Below, in pieces: positions 11,500 to 23,560 of a stretch of 64,000 nt of DNA. A model generated the notes under the pieces. It was not told where the DNA came from. It searched no databases and was given only the letters and a program-made list of their open reading frames with translations. Origin of the DNA: Selaginella moellendorffii. Taxonomy: Eukaryota > Streptophyta > Lycopodiopsida > Selaginellales > Selaginellaceae. Location: assembly GCF_000143415.4 (NCBI RefSeq), contig NW_003314309.1, positions 929,827-993,826 on the forward strand. Direction: 5' to 3'. The first letter of the stretch is position 1, and the number at the start of each line of letters is the position of its first letter. A program made the translations under genes and the position numbers.

Positions 11500-12560
11500 T
11501 AAAGAGAAGAATGTCCTCTTCGTTAAGTGTAAATTAAAATGTTATTTGAACAAACTTGTTGATATAACCTAAGTTCATTAAATGTATTAAATTTGTAAGA
11601 GCATTAATTAGCCCAAATGTTGGAACATCTTTCACATTCACCATAATTTGGTAGTATCCACTCCTCAAGTCACTCTTGTTGAAGTATTTAGCATAAAAAC
11701 TATGAGCAGCTTGTGACACATTGTTCAAAACACAATAGTCAATATATGTATCATATCATCCTTCTTCTTCACAAGAAGCAATAGGGCACTGTATTCTTTA
11801 GCCATCCTTACCTGCTTCTGCACTTTGACTTCCTTTAAGGTACTCAACCCATGCTTAGTCCCCAGCTTGATCTTGTAAAAAATCTCTTGAGAAGAACTCT
11901 CTTTGGAAAAACTTCTCCAACAAAACTTCTTGACCTAAGTTGTTGACAAGTCAACTCCTATCTAGTGTTCACCTCTTCAAAGAATTTCCCACGCAAAATA
12001 ACACTAGCTACCTAAGGATTGAACTTTTCCACCTAAGTCATTCTCAAAATGACCCTCAAGTTTAACCCCTTCAACATCCATTACATCCCCATTCAAAACA
12101 GCTCCCTCAATGTGATAAGGGGTCTTGCAGTGAGGAATGCATAATTGCCCTACCAAATCCTTTGAAATGAATTCATCAGTACTTCCAAGATCAAGAAGCA
12201 CTTTTGTGTGCCTATCACCCCAGCAAATTGGATCACATTTCCAATCTTGCCATTATCAAAGTTTCCTTCGCAATAGTAACTTTTTTGTGGGAATCTCAGT
12301 GTTTGATGTTTCCATGGAACGAACACCCTTGGATATCACCACAGCCAGAACATCCCCTTGTCCCTTTTGGTGCTTATCTTGATCCCATGTCTCCTTTTTC
12401 ACATAGGACTTGTATCCTTTGTGGCTATCATGACTGTCCCTGACTTTAAGGTAGGCTTTCCATCCTTCCTCAGCTTGTTTGCCATGAAGTTTTGAACAAG
12501 CTCGCGACAATCTGTTCTGCCTTAGTCAACCAACTCCGCAGACACATCTTTACTGAACGG
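11500..12560 (-). mobile_element. Decayed Ty3/gypsy retrotransposon fragment (gag-protease-RT)
   Basis: Seen on the minus strand, in element order: 12256-12510, a Lys/His-rich gag-like tail; 12004-12201, LLDLGSTDEFISKDLVGQL, an aspartic-protease active-site region (DSG changed to DLG); 11534-11780, broken sequence with YIDYCVLNNVSQAAHSFYA and FNKSDLRSGYYQIMV, the first conserved blocks of a Ty3/gypsy reverse transcriptase. Frames are split by stops and shifts, and no long terminal repeats or integrase are seen. The order protease before RT without integrase between fits Ty3/gypsy, not Ty1/copia. Inactive. Confidence 0.75.
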
Positions 12561-12599
12561 TTCAAAGATTCACTCGCTCAAAATTCTTAAGCTTAGCCT

Positions 12600-13823
12600 C
12601 AACTGGAATCAAGTGTTGTCCAAAGCTCTTGGAAGGCATAGATGAACTGGAGAGACAGAGGGGTGAAGGCGGGGGCAGTGCCTACTGGCGTTGCTGAGGC
12701 AGTGCGGCAAGCGAATCCACGCTTATCTGGGACAGATATTTCGACAATCTTCTGGTAGGGATGTACGGCAAATGTGGCAACGTCGAAGATGCGAGAGCAG
12801 TGCTCGAGAGCATGCAAGCCAGGACGTCTACTCGTGGACGATGATGATCGCTGCATATACCCGCTCCAGCTTGGGCGATCTTTCCACTGGGAGAAAACTC
12901 CATGACCGAGTCCGTGGCTTCCTGGATTCCGACGTTGTTCTGTGCACTGCCGTGCTCAACATGTACGGGAAGTGTGGGAGGGCCAAGTCGTTGTTTGAGA
13001 GGATGACGAACAGGGACGTGGTGGCCTGGAACGCGCTGTGGAACTCGATGATCGCGGCTCGGAACTGGCAAGGAGAGAAGTCCTTGGAACTTTTCGAGAG
13101 GATGGAGGAAACAAACAACGCGAGGCCGAACGCGATCACTTTCGCACACGTCCTGTGCGCTTGCAGCCATGCAAGGCTGATCGATAGGGGCCGTAGCTAC
13201 TTCGGATCCATTTGGGATCCAGCAGAGTTCTGAGCACTACAGATGCATGATAGATCTCCTCGGCCGCAGCGGGAACCTTGACCAGACCTGGAACGTTCTC
13301 CACTCGATGCCTTTGAAGCCGGACTCGCTGACCTGGACAACTAGAGCTCATTCTGATGTGGAGCTCGGCGAGCTTTGTGCTGACAGGCTCTTCGAGATGG
13401 AACCGGAGTACTCAGCCCCTTACGTGCTGCTCTCCAGCATCTACGCTGCCAGAGACCGCTGGGACGACGCTGCGAGGAGAAACTCATGGTGGACAGGGGC
13501 GTGAAGAAGCCGAGTGGCAGAAGCAGCATTGATGTTGGCGATAAGGTTCACGAGTTCGTGGCGGGGGACAGAGCTATTCTCGGCGGGAGGAGATTTACCA
13601 GGAGCTATTGAGGCTGGGATTGCGGATGAGAGATCTGGGATACGTTCAGCTCCGGGTTGCGAGATGGCAAGGGGGAGAAGGAGCAGATGCTATGGAGAAG
13701 CTGGCCATCGCATTTGGCAGCATCGAGACCCCAGCCGGGAAGAGCTTCTACGTGATAAAAAACTTGCGGGTGTGTAACCGCTTCCATCACTTTAGAGACG
13801 GGTTGTGTGGAGACTACTGGTGA
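12600..13823 (+). pseudogene. DYW-class PPR pseudogene
   Basis: Seen: matches the intact minus-strand PPR gene at 31973-33790 from its N-terminal LERQRG region to its terminal GDYW, but is about 600 bp shorter. Frames 12691-13233, 13247-13504 and 13608-13823 carry the pieces; large internal repeats are missing, and the conserved CTDCH zinc-binding segment is deleted ([11 protein letters not shown]). The [10 protein letters not shown] motif survives only as [12 protein letters not shown]-editing deaminase activity would therefore be lost. It is one arm of the inverted duplication with 31247-33790. Confidence 0.88.
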
Positions 13824-14164
13824 CTCGAAAGTGTGTTTTCCACCATATACAATACGTCCTAGAAGTTAAAGTTATATACGTTTAATATGTACGTACAAAG
13901 TATACGATAAGAAGTGCATGAGAAGAAGTATATGGAAACATATAAGGGACTGTTAACACGGCATTGGAATTTATCAATTCGTGCTTCGTTACACGTTCTT
14001 TGGAGGGGAAAGATTCCGGTCAAAGGTGGCGCGACAGGTAGCTAAGCCCACAAGCATTGACCGGGTCAACATCCAGGGACTCTGTCTCTCTCCCCAGAGA
14101 GGCTTTAAATTCAGTCAAGGAAGTTCTGTGGATAGAGATCGCTTGGAAGTTTTTGGGGAAGATC
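13824..14164. other. Spacer between PPR pseudogene and basic ORF
   Basis: Contains diverged relatives of the GTATACTTTGTGATC-type repeats seen at 31783-31910 in the inverted arm (for example near 13855-13910). It also holds the likely 5' region of the basic ORF. An open frame from 13981 reads across but has no recognisable content. Confidence 0.4.
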
Positions 14165-14644
14165 ATGGAAGAGGTGGTGTCCAGTACGAGATTTTTCTCC
14201 AGGTGGAGCTATCAGCGCGTTGGATCGTCGAACCCATGGCACCACCGCAGCGGTAGCAAGCGAAGAACAGTGCGGCTGATCGATCCCAACAGGCCCACCA
14301 AGCAGCGATGGCGAGTGAGAATCGCCAGGAAGTTGAAGCTGCGTCGATTCCTGGGCAGGATTGCTAGAAGCAGCGGCATTTTGCTAGCGCCCAAATCGCT
14401 GCTCCGGATGGCGAGAGAGTCGTATGTCTCGAAGATGAAGATGCTGGCTTCTTTGTGCAGCAATGCGGGATTGGCGTTCATGGGGCACTACATGGTGGGA
14501 AGAAATCAGATAGTGGGCGGTAGCAAACCACTCCAGAACCCTGTCATGAGCAACAAGGATCTGGAGAGATTGCTGCGAAGGGCGATCGCCCAAGGACGAT
14601 TTGACACCCCGGAATTTGGAAAAGCTTCACCGCAGATTTCTTGA
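14165..14644 (+). CDS. Small basic protein of unknown function
   Basis: Not recognised. Seen: 159 residues from MEEVVSSTRFF, chosen because homology to the inverted copy (31366-31735) covers only this part; an upstream in-frame ATG at 14057 would add 36 residues. The protein is rich in Arg/Lys (TKQRWRVRIARKLKLRRFLG) followed by a possible amphipathic helix and a Gly-rich stretch (AFMGHYMVGRN). No signal peptide or known motif. It ends 63 bp before a tRNA-Arg gene. The paralogous copy is broken, so this one may be the retained member. It could also be a chance ORF; moderate confidence only. Confidence 0.5.
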   Translation: MEEVVSSTRFFSRWSYQRVGSSNPWHHRSGSKRRTVRLIDPNRPTKQRWRVRIARKLKLRRFLGRIARSSGILLAPKSLLRMARESYVSKMKMLASLCSNAGLAFMGHYMVGRNQIVGGSKPLQNPVMSNKDLERLLRRAIAQGRFDTPEFGKASPQIS

Positions 14645-14707
14645 TCGAGAACTAGAAGAGTGTGTTATTACTTACTAACAAACCAAAACTACGTTTAGCG
14701 TGTTATT

Positions 14708-14781
14708 GGCCGCATAGCGCAGTGGATTAGCGCGTCAGACTTCGGATCTGAAGGTCGAGGGTTCGAATCCCTCTGTGGTCG
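14708..14781 (+). tRNA. tRNA-Arg (anticodon TCG)
   Basis: Seen: full cloverleaf of 74 nt including the discriminator G. Acceptor stem GGCCGCA pairs with TGTGGTC; the D arm, anticodon arm with loop CTTCGGA (anticodon TCG at 14742-14744) and T arm with GGTTCGAATCC are all intact. A-box and B-box promoter sequences are present inside the gene. No intron. A second copy lies at 31247-31320 on the other strand. Confidence 0.96.
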
Positions 14782-14870
14782 TTGGAAGTTCTTCGTTCTC
14801 GCTAAACTTCTTTGGTGTTCTCCAAAGTTCTTTTTTTCTACGTAGTGAAACACTTTTTTAAAAGCTGTGA

Positions 14871-15875
14871 TCACTTTCGGAGAGGCCTGTACACCACCAC
14901 CGTCACGTACTTTGATCTAAACCTGTGAGTAGCGCCCAGCGCCAGCACCGATCGCGAGCTCCTCCCTTTCTCCACGTAGAGATGGTTGAGGATTACGTGC
15001 TGCGGCCGCGGCATGGAGGCCGGGGCGTCTCCAGACGAGGAGGGGACGTTGAGCAGTGTGAGGTGAAGATGCGGAGGAACTGCCGGTGGCTCCTTTGCGA
15101 AATCTTCCGGGCCCGGGAATGGATTCGTGTAGCTCGAGTCTGGAGACAATGGCGGCTCGAAGCTCACGACGTTGTCAAGGTTTTCTGGAACGTATTCCTG
15201 GAAATGGAAGAGCTGGAGAGCTGGAGAGAACGAGGAAAGAAAAGAAAACTTGCGTTTTACCTGGACTTCGATGAGATTGCTCACGTTCCCAGCTTCGTCC
15301 TTGGAGCAGGGAAGATCTGGAGCGTGCCTCCACTCGCCATCCACGAAGAACTTAAACTGGTAAACTCCCGCCGGGAGCAACTTTAGGATGGAGAAGTCCT
15401 TCCCAGATCTCTGGAGTGGCTGCCTAGAAAAGAGAAAAAAGAGTTCCAAGCAAAGATTTGGAAAGAAAGAGCTCTTGAACCTGGTGCTCCAGTTGTCCCA
15501 TGAGCCCTCGATGGAAACGTTGTTTCCTCCGAGGTTCCACACGATCATACACGGGATTCCCTTCTCACCACCGTGTTCTTTGTAGAGATTTGGCTCATAC
15601 ACACCGATTCCATCTGGTTTGCTTATAGGAGCCATGGGTGCCTAGAAGGGGGAAAAAAACAAATTTGAGAAGAAATGCGGCAAACAGTGGAGCAAAGCAA
15701 GCGACGAGCTCACCTGTGGAGCAAACATGAGCGGGCATCGCACCGATTCTCCAGGACTGTCTGAGAGATACTCCGACGATCCCCCCGCGTGCCCTAGCTT
15801 CCCTTCATGCTCGGAGATCCGCGGTTGCGAGCTCTGCATCGGCTCGCCCCCGCCCGTCGCATTCGCATTGCCCAT
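14871..15875 (-). CDS. SnRK1/AMPK beta subunit (CBM48 + ASC domain)
   Basis: Seen: complement(join(14871..15197,15261..15423,15481..15641,15714..15875)), 270 residues, all introns GT-AG and 57-72 bp. N-terminus MGNANATGG fits an N-myristoylation site. Residues about 75-155 form a glycogen-binding (CBM48) fold: MIVWNLGGNNVSIEGSWDNW, then ILKLLPAGVYQFKFFVDGEW and SNLIEVQ. The C-terminal ASC domain reads PPHLHLTLLN, LNHLYVEKG, VLALGATHRFRSKYVTVVVY. Known: beta subunits tether the SnRK1 kinase to its gamma subunit and set membrane localisation in energy signalling. Domain order and length match plant AKINbeta1/2. The gene is complete. It starts 81 bp from the stop of the upstream-facing PPR gene. 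Confidence 0.93.
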
Positions 15876-15956
15876 CGCGATCGATTGATCGCCGGATCGA
15901 TCGAAGGGGACCCTAAATAATTCCAGGCGAAGAACCCTAAATTTCTGCTACTTGGG

Positions 15957-17468
15957 TTAATTGGTATAAACATTGGCTAGGAGCACGTAAGGAGCCGAGC
16001 TCGCGGGATCCAAGTCTAGTGCGCGCCTCGCCGCCACCTTTCCTCTAACTGCGTTTTTGTGACTCTTGCACGACCCGAGCAGTGACTGCCAATCCACGTC
16101 CTCGGGAACAAAGGGCATTGTGGAGAGAAGTTCTTGAGCATCGCCCAAATGCCCGCACCTCCCGAGCAAATCCGTCATGCAGCAGTAGAGCTGCTTTGTG
16201 GGTGCTACGAAATAGTCCCCCTGCATCGAAAGGAAGCATTGCACGCCGGTTTTCAGGCTCCCGGCGTGGTTGCATCGGACAAGCATGCACACGAAACAGG
16301 CTTCGTCCGCTGCCGAGCCGCCGTCTAGCGCCATCTTGCAGAGGAGTTCGAGGGTGAAATCGAGGCGGGTGTTGGATGCACCCAGCATTGTCGCCCAGGA
16401 CACGGTGTTGGGTTCTGGCATTCGATCGAACACGTCTTTTGCTCTCTTCCAGTGCCCGTTTTGGGCATATGCTGCGAGAAACGCGTTCCATGCAATCACG
16501 TCCCTTTCTGGCATAGAACGGAAGACTCCCTGGGATTCAACAAGATGGCCTTGTTTTGTATAGGCTGAAAGAAGAGTTGTGGAAGAGATTATGTTGTGTT
16601 CAGGCATGGAATCAAACAGGCATTTTGCCTTTTCAAGATCGCCAACCTGGGCATATACTGCGGCCATGGCATTGTCAGCAAACAAAGTCCTCTCTGGCAT
16701 GGAATCAAAAGCTCTCCGAGCTTCTACCAGGTTGCCACTGTTGGCGTAGGAAACCAGCATGGCAGTCCACGTAATCAGATTCCACTCCGGCATCCTCTGT
16801 AAAAAATTCTGGGCCTCGCTAACATGCCCTGATTGGGCATAAGCCGATGACATGGCAGTCCACGACACCACGTCACGCTCCTTCATTGTGTTGAAAACTT
16901 CCCTCGCATTGTCAAACCGCCCATTTTCCGTGTAGCAAACAAGCATCGCTGTGCACGCCACGAGATTCCATTCCGGCATGCTGTAAAAACTTCGTTCCGC
17001 CTGGACAAGATGCCGGTTGTCGGCATATGCGTCAACGATGGCAGTCCACGCGATTATGTTTCTCTCCGGCATTGAGTTAAACACCGAAAGCGCTCGATCC
17101 AAGTAGCCATTCCGGGAGTATGCAGTCAACATGGCGCTCCACGAAACGAGATTCCAATCCGGCATTCTGTCGAACACGTCTTTGGCATCAGCGACATGCC
17201 CGTTTTGGGCATACGCCGTGAGCATGACAACCCAAGAGTAGATGTTCTTTGAGTGCGCGTCAAACACTTTTCTAGCCTCCACAACGTCGCCACACCTGCC
17301 GTACATCTGTACCATGAGATTGGCGAGATAGACAATGGTGGAGGATGGAAAGAACTTGGCGGCCGGACTGGATGTAACTTGGGCATGGACAAGCTTTGCT
17401 TGTGGTGCTGTGTTGCAAGAATTGATGAGCTTGACGCACTGCTCTAAACTTAATGCACTACTGCTCAT
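15957..17468 (-). CDS. PPR protein built of S-type repeats, short E motif
   Basis: Seen: intronless, 503 residues. After an N-terminal region (EQCVKLINSCNTAPQAKLVHAQV) come about ten back-to-back 31-residue S motifs of the form NLVSWSAMLTAYSRNGYLDR plus ALSVFNSMPER. They are followed by L2/S2-like units and an E1-like stretch (WQSLLGSCKSHKNAVRG, ending SAPYVLLANVYTN). There is no DYW domain. Known: PPRs bind organelle RNA one repeat per base; fifth and last residues set the base. Reading these pairs gives a partial prediction, in 5'-3' order of repeats 2-5 and 7-9: A A G A then C G C, with repeats 1 (V/N) and 6 (T/T) undetermined (inference). Targeting to mitochondria or plastid is not clear from the N-terminus. 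Confidence 0.87.
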   Translation of the reverse strand: MSSSALSLEQCVKLINSCNTAPQAKLVHAQVTSSPAAKFFPSSTIVYLANLMVQMYGRCGDVVEARKVFDAHSKNIYSWVVMLTAYAQNGHVADAKDVFDRMPDWNLVSWSAMLTAYSRNGYLDRALSVFNSMPERNIIAWTAIVDAYADNRHLVQAERSFYSMPEWNLVACTAMLVCYTENGRFDNAREVFNTMKERDVVSWTAMSSAYAQSGHVSEAQNFLQRMPEWNLITWTAMLVSYANSGNLVEARRAFDSMPERTLFADNAMAAVYAQVGDLEKAKCLFDSMPEHNIISSTTLLSAYTKQGHLVESQGVFRSMPERDVIAWNAFLAAYAQNGHWKRAKDVFDRMPEPNTVSWATMLGASNTRLDFTLELLCKMALDGGSAADEACFVCMLVRCNHAGSLKTGVQCFLSMQGDYFVAPTKQLYCCMTDLLGRCGHLGDAQELLSTMPFVPEDVDWQSLLGSCKSHKNAVRGKVAARRALDLDPASSAPYVLLANVYTN

Positions 17469-17564
17469 CTAGGAGATGGATCTTCCAGTATATACTATAA
17501 CATCATTCATTTAATAAACTTATAGTATATGAGTGCAAAGTTTACAATACTGTAAGTTTAAAGT

Positions 17565-19665
17565 TCACATCCCATTCTCGTGACTTGCTAGTACTGCGTC
17601 CATTTTCTTTGTCCATGCTTGCCTTGTAGCTTCTCTTTCCTATACACAGACAAAAACAAAACTGAGAATTTGAGCTCAAAGCTAGCATTTACCTTTGCTA
17701 TCTCTGCTTTGCAAGTCGAGTTCTTCAAATCTTTGTGTTTCTCCCGAGAAAACTTGCGGCATTTCTTGTGCTTGATGCATGCAACAAGGTCTTTGCCAGC
17801 CTCGATTCCCGTCAAGTAAGCACCGTGTACGTAGCCACTGTATTTTTGGCTTGTGTGCTCTCCCGCAAAGTAGAGAGTTTCCACTGGTGCCTGGGTGGAC
17901 TAATTTGTCAGCTAAAACACCTTGCAAAACTTGGAAAGGGGGCGGACCTGAATTGCTTCGAATTCACTGTCGCTCACTCCGATTGGCCAGTTGGAGTAAG
18001 AACCTTTGAAATATTTCATCGATCCCCACCTTGGGACAAGCATCTCCTCAATCTCTGGGATGTTTGGTCCAAACATTTTTCGCAACACCGACATTATCTC
18101 GGCTTTAATCTCTTTGTCTGGCAGCTGCTCGATCCTACGAGATTCCTCATCTGTGACCGTCACGAAGATCATATTTTTACCGGGAAATTCCTTCGCCAAA
18201 TGCTGAAAGCTCACGAGGCTCTAAAACACTTTTCTACGAATAATTAGGAATTTACCTGCCATGTAGAGTAATATCCTCGCCTCTCGTCACAGTAAATAAG
18301 GAATTGAGCTCCTGGATAAATAGGCCAAAATGTATATGGAAATCGAAGAAAAATCTTTGTGTATATGGCCATATCAAACTGGAAAAGAGCTTCCACTTTC
18401 CAATCCTTGAGAGAAAAAAACAGTTTATCACTTGAAAAATTGAAATCAAAGCACTTACTGGAAGAACTGGTTGAAATTTAATCAGACTACTTTGAAGAAC
18501 TCCCAAGCTTGCTGTGACAATAGCAAACTTGCCAAAGTAAGTTGATCCATCTTCAGTCAAGAGCTTCACTCCATCCTTGCTATATTCAATCTTTCTTACA
18601 ACCTTGAAGAAAGAAAGAATCATAAAATTTGAAATATCCAAGAAGAAAAATCACCTTGTTCAGCAAAAGGCGAGGATCTGTAATTTTTCCATTTCTGGTT
18701 TGAAGAAAATCTCCAGCTAACTGGTGAACGATATGAGAGTAGCCACGAGGGTCCGCTACAAAGTATTCGTCGTCCCCAAAGTCTCTAAAAGTTGGATTTG
18801 GGTGTGTGTTCTCCAAGCTTGTGACTCTAGGTGGTTCTATTTAAAATCAACCAAAGATTTTAGTCAAAGATTTATATCCAATGATCTATAATATCAAATC
18901 AAATCTCTCCTCTCTCTCCTTGGGGCAAAAACTTTACCTGCAAATTCAAAGTCGTAATTTTGATACTCCAAGCACATTTCTATAGGAGTCTGAGGAACGC
19001 TGCATTGGAGCGAGAGTACAATTAGTTAGCTCTAAAACAAGGATAAAACACTTGGTGGAAACCTTCCGAATAGCCGCTGTCCTGTAAGAATGGATATGTC
19101 TTGTTCCCCGTTTTTAGTTTTAGAGATGGCCAGATTCGTCACATACTCCTTCTCTGCTTCAGCCATTGTCGTCTCCTTTGTAATTGTGGAGGGATCAATG
19201 TATCCACTGGATATGCAAGCAAGTGAGTTTTCTCAAGTTTTCCACCGCTTACATTTTTGTGTAGATGTTGCTGCTTTGATTGCTGAAATCCGTGTAAAAC
19301 GAAGTAAGATTGTACTTGTTTGCCAGAGTCCAAATAGGATTTACTTTGGAGCCATGAACTCCTTCAACCCAATTCGCACCAATCTCTACAATTCCTCCAG
19401 CAAATGCCTCTTCTCTCATACGGCCACCAATCCTTTCCGTAGCTTCGAGAATCACAAAATCATTGATGCCATTTTGTGACAAAGTTCTGGCGGCCATGAT
19501 CCCTGCAATTGTTCACAGTTGCATTACAGAAAGAAGAAAAAAATTGAACTAACCAGAGATACCAGCACCAACAATGACAACGGAATCAGTCTTTGTGTGA
19601 CCATCACTGGCAACACTTGCCACCCAAGCATTGAAAACTAGCAGTATGAGCAAACTCGTCGCCAT
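17565..19665 (-). CDS. PAO: FAD-dependent polyamine oxidase, secreted type
   Basis: Seen: ten exons, complement(join(17565..17693 split by a 53-bp intron 17640..17692 with last exon 17565..17639; 17693..17890; 17948..18202; 18255..18405; 18459..18602; 18655..18836; 18938..18999; 19063..19206; 19253..19502; 19554..19665)). N-terminal signal peptide MATSLLILLVFNAWVASVAS, then the Rossmann motif VVIVGAGISG, ERIGGRMRE, GANWVEG, and C-terminal ETLYFAGEHTS plus GYVHGAYLTGIEAG for FAD binding. Known: the fold is flavin amine oxidase; signal-peptide-bearing plant PAOs act in the apoplast and oxidise spermidine/spermine to give H2O2. The tail is Lys/Cys rich. If the last intron is not removed the protein ends with a different 30-residue tail. 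All catalytic blocks are intact. Confidence 0.92.
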
Positions 19666-22600
19666 GTCTATAATTCAATACATGGAGAAAATTGCCAGTT
19701 TTATGGACGTGAACACCCTACTGGACGTTCTTTCCATCTCAGTAGTGGTTATACAGCTGTTTGCCAATGCTGCTGCTCCACACATATAGACCACGTTTTT
19801 CTTTCTAAAATATTAGTTGAGATTTTTTTATCAACATATGGCATGTGATTTGTAAAAAGGTAGAAAGGACAAGGGTCTGTTTCACTCACAATAGGTCCAC
19901 ATGTAACATGAGTGTGCAGACATAAGATATTTCACCTTATGCCAGGATGGGTCTTCATGCCCATAGCAATGACCATGCTATATGTGGAATAGAGCCCTTA
20001 GTGGCCCCATAAACCCATTCATCCCATGCATTCAAGCAAGTTGTTAATGTTGCAAATTAAATGGACAATCGACTAAATTGCATACTATACTACTTTATCT
20101 AGAGCACTATGTTCTCATCTCTTGTTCTTGTTGCTCATGGCAAAAGGATTAAATTATCATTTTCTAGCACACTTTTTTAAACATGGTATTTATAACAAGC
20201 GTAAGTGAATTTTATTTATGTAACGCATGTGATCATGGAATGAGATTTGAATATACTGTTACCATGGATCCTTGGAACTTTGAGGGATAAATGGGGATAA
20301 AATAACCACTAAAGGCTCTCTCATCAAACAATTGCCGCTTTTTTTGTTGACTTAAGGGAAGAGAGATAGAGTGCATTACAATTTAGCTCCATTGCACATC
20401 CATGGATATATATCATTTGGAGTCATGTCTTTAATGCATCTCATTAAGTTTATCTTTTGTCGCCATTGATTTGCAATTTAATTCTCTCAATGCTTTAGTT
20501 TCACATCATGATGCTTAGAAGATTTGCATATGACTTAAAAGTAAGTTGAACTTTATCCAATCAATTCCATGAATTGGTGGGGCTTATACTTGGATTGTGT
20601 ACTATGCAAGGGTGCATAGTATTGATGTTTGGACTTGGAGTTTTCTCAAAAGTAGCATGTTAGTGATTTTAGTTGTACCTTGAAATAGGTTTAGAGTTCC
20701 CTAAGCGAGGATGGGGATCATGTAGCACCAAAGCTTGATAGTTTTAACCCAAATCCTGAATTAGGAGTTGCTTTGGAAGCTATAGTGATTACCTTTGGTG
20801 AGGCAAGCATAAACCAAAAGAGTCAAGGGCTGCAAGTGCCTATAATGGGCATTTGAATATTCTTATCTTTAGTTTTGCTAATGAATTAACTTAAATTTCT
20901 TTCAAAGTGTCAAGAAATTATATCTTTTCAAGACAATTATCTATTTTTATTATGAAAGTGTCTAGAATACAATACTTCCACAACCTCAGCCCAATCCATA
21001 CAAGTTCTCTAGATTCTGAAGTGCCTAGTGGATCTTGTGTTTGGTCCACTCCATTAATAAGTATGTTAAAGGGAAGAAAACTTCTCGTGTGTATGTGGAG
21101 AACTTGGGAAATCAAGCACACAATGTACCTTGTTTCTCAATAGGCTCTCCTGATTGGAACTCTAGCAAATCAACTGGATAATCAATGTTTAGTGACAAAT
21201 CTGTCACTAGCGAATTAACTGATGAATCAACATTTAGTGATGGAACTTTGATTAGTTTTAGTTGTTTATGAAAGTAAATAGTTCTCTCAAATGATGTCCA
21301 CAATGCAATTGGAAATAGAATTGGAAATAGAATTGAAATACAATGCAAAATATCCATCTTGAGGTATGGAGCAAAGACACAACGTAAAGTTTGCTTGTGC
21401 TATAAATTAAATACATCAAGAATTTCTATGTCTTCCATGAACTTGAAAAAGTGCTTATAAAACCACACTATGCACTTAAAGAGTTGTCTCCACAAATGCT
21501 CTATGTGCTACAAAATAAAATGGATTTGGTCCTTATTTGGACAAAACTTTAATATTGTGAGTACCTAGTTACATGTTAATATCCCATGTATAAAGCTCTT
21601 AGTTGTAAAACTTTAATAGTGAACCATGTCCCTATTGACCTCATTGTGCTCTCAAGCATTTGTTGCTTTAGATGTGTTTGGGCCTTCCAAATTGACAAAC
21701 AACTTGTGCATATGTATTGAATATTGCATGGGATTCTTTGGAGGTAGCCAACTCATAAGCTACAATATAATGAGTTGCCCCACAAATAATGGCATGTACA
21801 TAGAAACCATAGCTAACAAACTTGCAATATATTACAATAAACATATTATCACATGTGCTCATAAAAAAGTAAAAATGAAAGAATACTCACAATCCATATG
21901 ACAAAGTGCATAAGCCTCCTCATTCCTGTAAATTTGTTGTCAAATCCTTGACAAGTGCCTCTATTGTAGCCTGGTTGGGTCGTGAGTGGCTAAGGCCTCA
22001 CAAATTTGACATTGGCTAAATCAATATCTTTTAATTCGACAGCTAGATTGGGAATTGATAATCCCCCAATTTGTGCCATCTTAATTCATGGCATTATTAG
22101 TCCGGATGTAATGAAGTGCCTTTTCAAGTGGTACCCTATAATATACACCTCTCCAATTTAGATTGATAAGCCACATGTATTTATACAGTGTTGGCTTAGA
22201 AATTCTAAAATAGCATGCAAAGTAAGTAGTAGTCTTAATTTTGAGGATCTTTAGGTGCATCCAGGTGCCAAATACAGCTGGATTATTGAATCCCCTCAAA
22301 AAAATGATGGAAAGCCTAAAAATATATAAATGAATTGAATCTAAGAGGCTAAAAACTAATTAAACCTCTAAGAGAGCATTGTTGTCACTATTCACACCTA
22401 AACCACAATCTAAATCACTAAAATTGGATGGAAGGCCATCCTCCTCCTCCTCCTCCACGTCTTTCAGTAAATCTGGAAGAAAAGGTTTCAATGACACAAA
22501 TTTGAAGCAAACCTAAGAAGGAACTATACTCATGGTAGGAACTTTAAAGTTTATAAAGAGAAATTTAGTAGTGAATCAAAGCCACTTTCAACACTGCCTA

Positions 22601-22749
22601 CAAAAACATTTAAAACCAATCACTAGCAAATTAAGTTATCTTCCACATCTGGTGCCAAGAAACATGTTGAATAACAAGGCACTAAGGCAGGGCACCAAGG
22701 CAAGGATCTCCTAAACCCTAAGACCTAATGAATCCCCTAAACTTGACAA
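19666..22749. other. AT-rich intergenic region
   Basis: Includes the likely promoter of polyamine oxidase just upstream of 19665. The rest is AT-rich with only short frames (the longest about 90 codons) and no motif I can name. It may be decayed transposon sequence, but I see no terminal repeats or conserved domains. Confidence 0.4.
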
Positions 22750-23560
22750 AACATGAAATTGGCATCTATGTCTACCATCTATAATAATAGACCCCGCAGC
22801 CATCTGATCCCAGGCCCAGGGCAGCCTTGGAAGCCATGGTTATCAGCAAGGGGAGGCCAGCCCAGGCTTGGGCCAGAGCCAGTGGCCATGGTTGGCAGGA
22901 ATATCAGCTCAATGTTGTGGCAGCCAATGGGTGGGATGCACACGTGGCTGGGAAGGGAAGAGGGCGTGGTGACAAGTGTTATGCCATGCACTCTTAGGGT
23001 TCCATGGCTGCTCTGCTCGGACATGGTTGTGTGGGCATTCCCATGAGAGCCTGTGCGTGGTAAGTAATAGGGGTGAGCAGAATGGTAGTCGGGCACACAA
23101 TCCAGGCTCCTCTCGGGATCAACTCAGGACTGTGAGAGGCAAATTTGCTCATCTCCAACTCAGCAAAGCTTTGATCTCTGTTCGCCACTGCCTCACGAAC
23201 TCTTTGGCCTACAGGAAAGCAATTATCAAGGACACTCCCTCTTCATCCCCAGATTCTCTCGAGGAATCCCTTGCTGCTGGGCCTGGTGAGGGATTGTTGT
23301 TTCAGCACATGCTTGGGATCAACTCCGTTTGTAGGAACCTGTTTTGAGTTGACATAGGGTTGTCGAGTGGCTGTGCCAGCCAACACTGCTCCTGAAGTTT
23401 TGGAAATCTGACATGGCACTGATGTCTGGGTTCTCTTGAAAGAGAAGGAGAGAAGCAGAAGGCGCCATTGCAAGCATCCCACCAACTGTTGGGAAAGGAT
23501 GGGAAAGCTGGCATCAATCGGTTTGTTGCGGTAGCCCATGGATAAAACTGTAATCCATGG
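22750..23560. other. GC-richer unassigned stretch
   Basis: Base composition rises relative to both sides and both strands carry overlapping frames of 60-120 codons rich in Trp, Pro and Gly. None has a recognisable domain. The 3' part is read through by the LRR fragment frame at 23243-23587. Confidence 0.3.

Noticed and set aside
20900-21600. Possible Ty1/copia remnant
   Set aside because: A few minus-strand frames look retroelement-like in position and composition, but no integrase or RT motif could be identified.
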